Shown here one piece after another: positions 1-5,898 of a stretch of 5,972 nt of DNA. The DNA is from an uncultured Bacteroidaceae bacterium (GTDB lineage: Bacteria > Bacteroidota > Bacteroidia > Bacteroidales > Bacteroidaceae). The stretch spans positions 1-5,972 of the forward strand of contig CAKRMO010000078.1 in assembly GCA_934364765.1 (NCBI GenBank). Reading direction: 5' to 3'. Each line of letters opens with the position of its first letter. Within the stretch, counting starts at the first letter, position 1. The notes under the pieces are model-generated. The model worked only from the letters and a program-made list of their open reading frames with translations, made no database searches and was not told the DNA's origin. The position numbers and the translations under genes were made by a program.

Positions 1-761
1 GCTGCATGGTGTCATTCCAGACCATAGCCACCCAGCACGGCGAGGTGATGCACGGAAACCCCTCCACGGCAAAGCTGGAGGCGGGAAGACTGTTTCTTGT
101 CGATGCGGGGGCGGAGACAAACGAGAACTATTGCTCCGACAACACGCGCACGACCCCTGTGAGCGGCGTGTTCACCCAAAAGCAGAAGGACATATATAAT
201 ATAGTCGTTGAATGCCACGACCACGTGCTTGAGGTTGCAAAGCCCGGCGTGAAATGGTGGGACGTGCATTTTGCCGTTTGCCGCATAATAACCGAACGCC
301 TCCAGCAGCTCGGACTGATGAAGGGCGACGTGGAGGAGTCGCTCAAGTCGGGTGCGCACGCCATGTTCCTGCCCCACGGTCTGGGGCATTCCATGGGAAT
401 GGACGTTCACGACATGGAGGGGCTTGGACAAGTTTATGTGGGCTTTGACGACGAGGTGCGCCCGTCCACGCAGTTCGGCACAAACGCGCTCCGTTTCGGG
501 CGCAGGTTGCAGAAAGGCTTTGTGGTAACGGACGAGCCGGGAATATACTTCATACCCGCGCTCATTGACGACTGGCGCAAGAACGGCACAAACGCACAGT
601 TCCTGAACTTCGACAAGATTGACGAGTACCGCGATTTCGGGGGAATACGCATTGAGGACGATGTGCTGATTACCGAAAGCGGCTGCCGCTTCATAGGCAA
701 GAAGCGCATACCCTACCACGTGGACGAGGTTGAGGAGTTCATGCGCAACCGCGAGGCTTAA
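1..761 (+). CDS. pepP: Xaa-Pro aminopeptidase, M24B family (5' truncated by window edge)
   Basis: This is the C-terminal catalytic 'pita-bread' domain of a cytoplasmic aminopeptidase P, which removes an N-terminal residue that precedes proline. The frame is already open at base 3 and conserved domain sequence precedes the ATG at 6, so that ATG is internal and the true start lies outside. Counting from that Met, the five expected metal ligands are all present: D33 (in LVDAGAE), D45 (in SDNTRT), H128 (in HGLGHSMGMDVHD), E177 (in DEPGIYF) and E217 (in RIEDDVLIT). H16 and H135 match the second-shell histidines known in E. coli PepP. The C-terminus (GKKRIPYHVDEVEEFMR) is complete. Full-length family members are about 430-470 residues, so roughly the N-terminal 40-45% is missing here. 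A methionine aminopeptidase is unlikely given the long insert between the His motif and the first Glu. The M24B call is firm; exact substrate range is not readable from sequence. Confidence 0.93.
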   Translation, partial: CMVSFQTIATQHGEVMHGNPSTAKLEAGRLFLVDAGAETNENYCSDNTRTTPVSGVFTQKQKDIYNIVVECHDHVLEVAKPGVKWWDVHFAVCRIITERLQQLGLMKGDVEESLKSGAHAMFLPHGLGHSMGMDVHDMEGLGQVYVGFDDEVRPSTQFGTNALRFGRRLQKGFVVTDEPGIYFIPALIDDWRKNGTNAQFLNFDKIDEYRDFGGIRIEDDVLITESGCRFIGKKRIPYHVDEVEEFMRNREA

Positions 762-797
762 CGGAAACCAATAAAAACAAACAGTAATAACACTATA
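762..797 (+). promoter_or_regulatory. A-rich leader ahead of the C1 peptidase start
   Basis: This 36-base gap is 26/36 A+T and ends in AATAACACTATAATG, where the last three bases are the start codon. It contains no purine-rich Shine-Dalgarno core. This fits the A-rich initiation regions known in Bacteroidota and supports the ATG at 798, which also gives a clean signal peptide. I see no Bacteroides-type -33 TTTG / -7 TAnnTTTG promoter and no hairpin in it. Transcription from the upstream aminopeptidase gene is therefore possible but unproven. Confidence 0.35.
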
Positions 798-2000
798 ATG
801 AAGAAATTGTTTTTTGCATTCATGGCAACAGCCCTGATTGCATCGTCGGCTTATGCCGAAGAAAAAAAGGATACGGTGAAGTTCACCGTGGTAAAGGAAA
901 TCCCCATCACGTCCATAAAGGACCAGAACCGTTCGGGAACCTGCTGGTGCTACTCCACCCTTAGCTTTCTTGAGGCAGAACTCCTGCGCAAGGGCAAGGG
1001 CACGTTCGACCTCTGCGAGTCGTTTGTTGTGCACCACACCATGACCGACCGCGCCGAGGCAGCCGTGAGAATGCACGGAGACGTTTCGTTTGCCGAGGGC
1101 GGAAGCTTCTACGACGTGCTTTACTGCATGAAAAACTACGGTCTCGTTCCGCAGGACGCGATGCCCGCCCCGGGCTCGTTGCAGGGCGACAGCCTTTTCA
1201 ACTTCAGCGAACTCTCAACCGTTGCCGGAGCTGTGGTAAACGCCATAGCCAAATGGAAGCCCGAACCCGGTTCGAGAAAACGCCAGATAACGCTTTCGCC
1301 AATTTGGAAGAAGAACGTTGAGGCCATTTACGACAACTATCTCGGCAAGCTCCCCGAAAGCTTCAAGTACAACGGCAAGACCTACACCCCGAAGTCGTTT
1401 GTGGAATATCTCGGGCTGGATGCCGACGACTACATTTCCATAACTTCCTACACACACCACCCCTTCTACCAGCCGTTCGTGGTTGAGGTTCAGGACAACT
1501 GGCGCTGGGCGCAGAGTTACAACCTGCCGCTCAACGAAATGATGGAAGTGATTGACAACGCCGTAAAGACAGGCTACACCATAGCTTGGGGCGCAGACGT
1601 TAGCGAAAAGGGGTTCGGCGCAGTTACACGTGTACCCCTGAACGACAAGGAAAAGGATTTGAGCCACAGCGACGCAGCACGCTGGACGGGGACTGACGGC
1701 AAAGCCGACAAGAACGTCGTTTCCGCAAACGGCGAAAAGACCATCACACAGGAAATGCGCCAGAAAGCTTACGACAACTGGGAGACTACCGACGACCACG
1801 GAATGGTTATCTACGGCATTGCAAAGGACAGCACAGGCGCGGAATATTACATGGTGAAGAACTCCTGGGGCGAATACGGGCCTTACAAGGGAATGTTCTA
1901 CGCTTCGAAACCCTACGTGGCCTACAAAACAATGAACTTTGTGGTCAACAAGGCCGCCCTCCCCAAGGACATAGCGAAGAAACTCGGGATAAAGCAGTAA
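798..2000 (+). CDS. Exported C1B cysteine peptidase (bleomycin hydrolase / aminopeptidase C-like)
   Basis: This 400-residue papain-fold peptidase resembles bleomycin hydrolase and PepC, which trim N-terminal residues from peptides. Residues 1-20 form a classic signal peptide: MKK, a hydrophobic core, then SAYA before E21. The mature protein should therefore be periplasmic or lipid-associated, unlike the cytosolic PepC of lactic acid bacteria. The catalytic set is intact: Q43 (oxyanion hole) in KDQNRSGTCW, nucleophile C49, H334 in DDHGMVIYG, and N355 in VKNSWGEYG. Family landmarks are EGG at 100-102, the YGLVP stretch at 114-118, AWGADV at 263-268, and the conserved C-terminal tail after NSWG. 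A second cysteine, C51, gives an unusual CWC around the nucleophile. The protein is shorter than typical PepC (about 440-455 residues). The gene starts 36 bases after the aminopeptidase gene and ends 13 bases before the glycosyltransferase gene. Peptide catabolism shared with the upstream peptidase is plausible; endo- versus exopeptidase action is not decided by the sequence. Confidence 0.9.
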   Translation: MKKLFFAFMATALIASSAYAEEKKDTVKFTVVKEIPITSIKDQNRSGTCWCYSTLSFLEAELLRKGKGTFDLCESFVVHHTMTDRAEAAVRMHGDVSFAEGGSFYDVLYCMKNYGLVPQDAMPAPGSLQGDSLFNFSELSTVAGAVVNAIAKWKPEPGSRKRQITLSPIWKKNVEAIYDNYLGKLPESFKYNGKTYTPKSFVEYLGLDADDYISITSYTHHPFYQPFVVEVQDNWRWAQSYNLPLNEMMEVIDNAVKTGYTIAWGADVSEKGFGAVTRVPLNDKEKDLSHSDAARWTGTDGKADKNVVSANGEKTITQEMRQKAYDNWETTDDHGMVIYGIAKDSTGAEYYMVKNSWGEYGPYKGMFYASKPYVAYKTMNFVVNKAALPKDIAKKLGIKQ

Positions 2001-2013
2001 AACACTCTCCGTT

Positions 2014-3522
2014 ATGAACATTGACGGACTGCGCTTACAGGCAGCAAAACCGCGCAAGGCGGTTTTGTTGCTTGCTTTGTTGTGTTTCGTGGCGTTTTTC
2101 GTGAACAACGGACTTCTGCGCCCCGACATCATGGAGACGCGCAACCTTGAAACCGCCCGCGAAATGGCGGACGGCGGCAACTGGCTCGTACCTCGCATGA
2201 ACGGCGAATACCGCTTGGAAAAACCGCCGCTTCCCACATGGATTGCCGCCGTAGCGCAGCTTGCCGCGCCCGACAATCTCGGAGTGCATCGAACCATGAG
2301 CGGACTGGCGGGGTGCATGCTCGTGGCGTTTTTCTTTTTATTCGCCAAAAAGACGACAAAGAGGGACGACTACGCATTCATAGCCTCGCTGATGCTCATC
2401 ACGTGCTACCAAATCATACTGCAAGCCCGCACCGCCACGTGGGACATATACTGCCACGCCTTTATGATGGGCGGCATATATTTTCTGTGGCGCGGTCTTT
2501 ATGAGGATGCGCACATCTGGCGCAACATGACGCTTGCAGGAATTATGACCGGGCTTTCGTTTATGAGCAAAGGGCCTGTGGCACTTTACGCGCTGCTTCT
2601 TCCATGGCTCATCGCCACACTCGCCGTGCGCCGCCCCAAGATGAAAGGAAGGAAGATGCCGCTTGCCGTAATGGTGGCGCTTGCCGCCGTCATCAGTTCG
2701 TGGTGGTATCTGCTAATTCTCACCGCGCACCCCGAAGCCGCGCAATACGTAATCCACAAGGAAACCGGCTCGTGGAAAAACCATAACGTAAGACCGTGGT
2801 ATTATTACTGGCGTTTCTTTGTTGAGACAGGCATCTGGTCGCCGCTCATGCTTCTCGCACTGGCGTTCCCTGCATGGCGCAAGAGGCTCGGGCTTTTGCG
2901 CAATCCCTATACAATGGCTTTGCTGTGGACAACGGCGCAACTCGTGCTGCTGTCGCTTATGCCCGAAAAGAAGATGCGCTACCTTTTGCCGATGATGATG
3001 CCCTGCTGTTACACAATGGCATTCCTTATTATATACTGGTGCGACAAGAGCCGCAAGAACACGGCGCGGAAAATTGTCGTGGGTATTGCCGTGGCGTTTG
3101 CCGCAGCCGAGGTGTTTGCAATGCCGGTTGTGGCGAAAGTTTTCTCAAATCCCGAATACAAAAGCATTTCCGCCACAAAGGGCATGGCGGCACTTAAAGG
3201 CGTTCCCTTCTACAGCAACGGCGGTGAGCAACTGCGCATAGAGATTGTCTATGCCGCCGGACGCATTATACGCCCGCTGGAATACTCCTCGCCGAACATA
3301 AACGCGGAACTGAAGAAACGCCTCCCCTGCGTGCTTCTGTCCCACAAGCCCCTCGCGGAAGAGCTGCCCGGAAACGCCTTGCAGGGAATCGACACCGTTT
3401 TCTGCGGGAAATACAACAACAGCAACCGCAGCCGTTTCTCGAAACACGGCAGCGACGAAAACTTCATATACAACGTAACACTTCTAAAGCCAAAAGCAGA
3501 TGGAAGCAAACAAGACAAGTAA
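2014..3522 (+). CDS. ArnT-like polytopic glycosyltransferase (GT39/GT83 family)
   Basis: This 502-residue GT-C fold enzyme belongs to the group that uses polyprenyl-phosphate sugars on the outer face of the inner membrane, as ArnT does on lipid A and the Rhizobium Rgt enzymes do with galacturonate. The first helix is about residues 16-33. It is followed by the catalytic periplasmic loop motif PDIMETR (D38, E41, R43), then TAREMADGGNW at 47-57 and LEKPPLPTW at 68-76, all typical of ArnT relatives. Further landmarks are ARTATWD (D144), SKGPV at 185-189 and KKMRYLLPMMMP at 319-330. I see roughly ten or more hydrophobic helices up to about residue 375, then a soluble C-terminal domain of about 125 residues. 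The ATG at 2014 is preferred because the next in-frame ATG (residue 40) would delete helix 1. The gene starts 13 bases after the peptidase gene, and its last 23 bases overlap the GT2 gene. A strong inverted repeat lies inside codons 9-21. The acceptor and sugar cannot be read directly; protein O-mannosylation (PMT) is less likely given the ArnT-type motifs. Confidence 0.85.
   Translation: MNIDGLRLQAAKPRKAVLLLALLCFVAFFVNNGLLRPDIMETRNLETAREMADGGNWLVPRMNGEYRLEKPPLPTWIAAVAQLAAPDNLGVHRTMSGLAGCMLVAFFFLFAKKTTKRDDYAFIASLMLITCYQIILQARTATWDIYCHAFMMGGIYFLWRGLYEDAHIWRNMTLAGIMTGLSFMSKGPVALYALLLPWLIATLAVRRPKMKGRKMPLAVMVALAAVISSWWYLLILTAHPEAAQYVIHKETGSWKNHNVRPWYYYWRFFVETGIWSPLMLLALAFPAWRKRLGLLRNPYTMALLWTTAQLVLLSLMPEKKMRYLLPMMMPCCYTMAFLIIYWCDKSRKNTARKIVVGIAVAFAAAEVFAMPVVAKVFSNPEYKSISATKGMAALKGVPFYSNGGEQLRIEIVYAAGRIIRPLEYSSPNINAELKKRLPCVLLSHKPLAEELPGNALQGIDTVFCGKYNNSNRSRFSKHGSDENFIYNVTLLKPKADGSKQDK
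2038..2074 (+). terminator. Long inverted repeat at the start of the ArnT-like gene (terminator- or attenuator-like)
   Basis: The arms 2041-2053 (GCAGCAAAACCGC) and 2059-2071 (GCGGTTTTGTTGC) pair over 13 positions with only one G-U wobble. The stem extends outward by three more pairs (2038-2040 with 2072-2074), one of them G-U. The loop is five bases, GCAAG. The core AAAACCGC/GCGGTTTT has the A-stem-T layout of a bidirectional intrinsic terminator, although the sequence after it (CTTGCTTTGTTGTG) is only moderately T-rich. It begins 38 bases after the peptidase stop codon and lies wholly within codons 9-21 of the next gene. The pairing is seen directly; a role as terminator, attenuator or translation-blocking hairpin is inference. 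Confidence 0.4.
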
Positions 3523-4240
3523 CTACGAATTTACGATAATAGTCCCAATTTACAACGAAGAAGACAATATGCCGGCGCTCGAAAAGGCTTTGGGCGAATA
3601 TCTCGGCAAATCTTCAGTGAAATCGTGCGTGCTTTTCGCCAACGACGGCTCGCGGGACACGAGCCTTGACAAAATCCGCGAAATATGCGGACGCAACCGG
3701 GATTTCTACTATATATCATCAAGCGAAAACCATGGGCTCAGCACTGCGATGAAAGCCGGTTTCGATTTCGCAGAAAGCCCTCTCGTGGGATATATTGACG
3801 GCGATTTGCAGACAAATCCCGAGGATTTCGATTTGCTGCTGAAATACGCCAAAGATTTTGAGATGGTGGCGGGAATACGCGCCAACCGCAAGGATTCCTG
3901 GGGCAAGCGGATGCAGTCGAAGATTGCCAACGGCTTCCGCCGCAGCATGACAGGCGACACCGCGACCGACACGGGATGCCCGCTGAAGGTTCTGCATTCC
4001 GACATAGCCAAGCGCATTCCTTTCTTTAACGGCATGCACCGCTTTCTCGCCGCGCTCGTCGCGCTCGAAGGCGGAAAAACCAAAGAACTGCCTGTGCGCC
4101 ATTATCCGCGAACAAAGGGCGTGTCGAAATATCACCTTAGCAACCGTCTTGTAAAGCCATTTGAGGATTGCTTTGCCTTTCGCTGGATGAGAAGCCGCTA
4201 CATACGCTACAACATCAGCGAGAACAACCTTTCGGAGTAA
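3500..4240 (+). CDS. GT2 polyprenyl-phosphate sugar synthase (dolichol-phosphate mannosyltransferase-like)
   Basis: This 246-residue GT-A enzyme is likely to transfer a sugar from a nucleotide donor to undecaprenyl phosphate on the cytoplasmic face. Visible features are the N-terminal strand FTIIVPIYNEE (11-21), ANDGSRD with D49 in the nucleotide-binding position, NHGLSTAMKAGF (77-88), the metal-binding DGD of YIDGDLQTNPED (D100, D102), DTGCPLKV (157-164), the acceptor-side GMHRF (178-182), and RTKGVSKYHLSNRL (204-217). These match the DPM1/ArnC/GtrB branch of GT2. Unlike ArnC or GtrB it has no C-terminal membrane helices; the tail is basic and aromatic (FRWMRSRYIRY), so it probably binds the membrane peripherally. 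ATG 3500 is the only start compatible with the first strand, giving a 23-base overlap with the upstream gene and suggesting translational coupling. The next gene begins 24 bases downstream in the same frame. The donor sugar is not readable from motifs; context suggests a hexuronate. Confidence 0.9.
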   Translation: MEANKTSNYEFTIIVPIYNEEDNMPALEKALGEYLGKSSVKSCVLFANDGSRDTSLDKIREICGRNRDFYYISSSENHGLSTAMKAGFDFAESPLVGYIDGDLQTNPEDFDLLLKYAKDFEMVAGIRANRKDSWGKRMQSKIANGFRRSMTGDTATDTGCPLKVLHSDIAKRIPFFNGMHRFLAALVALEGGKTKELPVRHYPRTKGVSKYHLSNRLVKPFEDCFAFRWMRSRYIRYNISENNLSE

Positions 4241-4264
4241 CCTGCCGCATACATACTGATTACT

Positions 4265-4903
4265 GTGAACGCTTTGGTTTTTGCGGTTGGCTTCATCGCA
4301 CAGGGATTTTTCTCCGCCCGGATGCTCATACAGTGGATTCTTTCCGAGAGGCAGAGGCGCGTGGTCTCGCCTGTGGTGTATTGGGTCTGCAGCCTTGCGG
4401 GCAGCATACTGCTGTTTGTTTACGGCTGCCTAAGAAACGACTTCGCCATAGTGCTCGGGCAGCTCATTTCATATTATATATACGTTTGGAACCTCGACAT
4501 AAAAGGCGCGTGGGCAAAGATACCGCTCGTGGTGCGCGTTGTGCTGTTCGCCCTGCCGCTTGCGGCTGTAGCCTACCTGCTCGGCGACGCGGAATATTTC
4601 ATTCAGTCGTTCTTCCACAATGAAAAAGTCCCATTCTGGCTTTTGCTCTACGGTTCGGCTGGGCAGATAATCTTCACGCTGCGCTTCATATACCAGTGGT
4701 ATTACTCCTACCGCCGCCACCGCTCCATTTTGCCTGTGGGCTTCTGGATAATCAGCCTTGTGGGTTCGGGAATGATTGTGAGCTATGCCATTTTCCGCCA
4801 CGACCCGGTGCTGATACTCGGACAGTCGGTGGGCTTCATAACTTATTCGAGAAACATAATGATAGGCGCCAGAAGCAAGGCGCCCAAAACTTTTGAGAAA
4901 TGA
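4265..4903 (+). CDS. Duplicated LAB_N-domain membrane protein, seven predicted helices; candidate lipid-linked sugar flippase
   Basis: This 212-residue integral membrane protein consists of two copies of the lipid-A-disaccharide-synthase N-terminal domain (PF07578, which as I recall is grouped with MtN3/PQ-loop proteins). Copy 1 spans about residues 9-79 and copy 2 about 130-200. Both carry the family signature Q-x5-R-x3-QW-x2-S ... P-x3-W-x2-S-x2-G ... D ... GQ ... Y-x2-N. Helices are near 3-22, 36-54, 60-77, 86-106, 122-146, 157-177 and 181-199, giving a 3+1+3 arrangement. No LpxB catalytic domain is present, so it is not a lipid A disaccharide synthase despite how such genes are often named. 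The start is GTG at 4265. There is no ATG between the upstream stop and this codon, and the next in-frame ATG (residue 20) would cut into the first signature. The stop overlaps the next start as ATGA. Known LAB_N genes often sit beside GT2 and ArnT-like genes. A flippase or GT2-partner role is inference. Confidence 0.85.
   Translation: MNALVFAVGFIAQGFFSARMLIQWILSERQRRVVSPVVYWVCSLAGSILLFVYGCLRNDFAIVLGQLISYYIYVWNLDIKGAWAKIPLVVRVVLFALPLAAVAYLLGDAEYFIQSFFHNEKVPFWLLLYGSAGQIIFTLRFIYQWYYSYRRHRSILPVGFWIISLVGSGMIVSYAIFRHDPVLILGQSVGFITYSRNIMIGARSKAPKTFEK
4289..4864 (+). repeat. Internal protein-level duplication (two LAB_N copies, 121 residues apart)
   Basis: Residues 9-79 (4289-4501) align to residues 130-200 (4652-4864) at a constant offset of 121 with no gap. 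I count 25 identities in 71 aligned positions, including Q13/Q134, R19/R140, QW 23-24/144-145, S27/S148, P36/P157, W40/W161, S43/S164, G46/G167, Y53/Y174, D59/D180, GQ 65-66/186-187, Y73/Y194 and N76/N197. The DNA copies have diverged, so this is an old duplication rather than a recent repeat. Copy 2 is closer to the LAB_N consensus: it keeps DPV and YxRN, which are DFA and YVWN in copy 1. Confidence 0.85.
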
Positions 4904-5898
4904 AAGTGCTTGTTACCGGCGGGGCCGGGTTTATCGGCTATCACCTCTCGCTTGCGCTCGCGGGGCGGGGCGACGAGGTTGTGTGCATTGACAGCCTTAA
5001 CAATTATTATAACCCGGAACTGAAACTTGCACGCCTCCGCGCCCTTGGCGTTTGCGATGCGGACAAAGGAGAAAGCGGCGTTTACTCTAATTTGAGGTTC
5101 AGGAAGCTCGACATTTCCGATTTTGGCTGTCTTGAAAAGCTTTTCACCGAAGAAAAGTTCGATGTGGTGTGCAACCTCGCCGCCCAGGCAGGCGTAAGAT
5201 ATTCCATCGACCACCCGCGAAGTTATATAGAAAACAATGTAGTCGGCTTTTTCAATATTCTCGAATGCTGCCGCAACCATTGCAACACACTCGTGTATGC
5301 CAGTTCGAGCAGCGTTTACGGCGGCAACACAAAAGCCCCCTTTTCCGAGGACGACAAGGTTGACAATCCCAAGAGCCTGTATGCCGCCACAAAAAAGAGC
5401 GACGAGCTTATGGCCCATGTTTACTCGTCCCTTTACGGCATAAGAACCACCGGCTTGAGGTATTTCACAGTTTACGGCCCTTGGGGCAGGCCGGATATGT
5501 CGCCTGTGCTTTTCGCCAACGCCATAACCGGGGGCAAACCCATACGCCTTTTCAACGGCGGCGACATGATTCGCGACTTCACTTACATTGACGACATTGT
5601 GCGCGGCACGCTTCTCGCCATTGACAACGCCCCGCAGGGCGGCGTTCCCTCCACGGTTTACAACGTAGGATGCTCCCACCCCGTAAGGCTCATGGAGTTT
5701 GTCCGCGCCCTCGAAAGCGCGTTGGGCAAAAAGGCGGAGTTTGAGATGCTTCCCATGCAGCCGGGCGATGTTTACATGACATCGGCCGACACCTCAAAGA
5801 TTTCGCACGAGTTGGGTTACGCCCCGACAGTAAACATCACCGAAGGCACGCGCCGTTTTGCCGAATGGTATGCGGAGTACGGCGGAATATGCCGGTAA
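4900..5898 (+). CDS. UDP-glucuronate 4-epimerase (extended SDR; makes UDP-galacturonate)
   Basis: This 332-residue NAD-dependent epimerase/dehydratase is predicted to interconvert UDP-glucuronate and UDP-galacturonate in the cytoplasm. The Rossmann glycine motif is G7-x2-G10-x2-G13 (TGGAGFIG), with D31 in IDSLNNYYN for the NAD ribose. NLAAQAGVRYS (92-102) is a hallmark of the uronate-epimerase branch. The catalytic serines lie in the run S135-S138 (YASSSSVYG), followed by Y161-x3-K165 (LYAATK). The stretch RYFTVYGPWGRPDM (187-200) and RDFTYIDDI (225-233) are also characteristic and separate it from ordinary GalE. The length matches the family (about 330-350 residues), so the protein is complete. 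ATG 4900 overlaps the LAB_N stop by 4 bases (ATGA), implying coupled translation and a shared pathway. It is the best clue to the sugar handled by the cassette. Alternatives are a close SDR such as a UDP-N-acetylglucosamine 4-epimerase, but the motif set makes this less likely. Confidence 0.9.
   Translation: MKVLVTGGAGFIGYHLSLALAGRGDEVVCIDSLNNYYNPELKLARLRALGVCDADKGESGVYSNLRFRKLDISDFGCLEKLFTEEKFDVVCNLAAQAGVRYSIDHPRSYIENNVVGFFNILECCRNHCNTLVYASSSSVYGGNTKAPFSEDDKVDNPKSLYAATKKSDELMAHVYSSLYGIRTTGLRYFTVYGPWGRPDMSPVLFANAITGGKPIRLFNGGDMIRDFTYIDDIVRGTLLAIDNAPQGGVPSTVYNVGCSHPVRLMEFVRALESALGKKAEFEMLPMQPGDVYMTSADTSKISHELGYAPTVNITEGTRRFAEWYAEYGGICR

Noticed and set aside
12..1076. Long minus-strand open frame of 354 codons
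   Set aside because: It lies antisense to the clearly real aminopeptidase and peptidase genes, crosses their boundary, and shows no recognisable domain. It results from third-position base bias of the plus-strand genes.
1215..2348. Minus-strand open frame of 377 codons
   Set aside because: It is antisense to the C1 peptidase and ArnT-like genes, has low-complexity Val/His/Ala-rich composition, and no motif. It is a shadow frame.
4168..4623. Plus-strand open frame of 151 codons spanning the GT2/LAB_N junction
   Set aside because: It overlaps two well-supported genes in another frame, and its Arg/His/Cys-rich product has no domain signature.
4265..4903. Naming the LAB_N gene lipid-A-disaccharide synthase (lpxB)
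   Set aside because: Only the small N-terminal membrane domain is present, twice. The GT19 catalytic domain of LpxB is absent.
4843..5679. Minus-strand open frame of 278 codons opposite the epimerase gene
   Set aside because: The plus strand carries an intact UDP-glucuronate epimerase with all catalytic residues, and the antisense product matches nothing recognisable.
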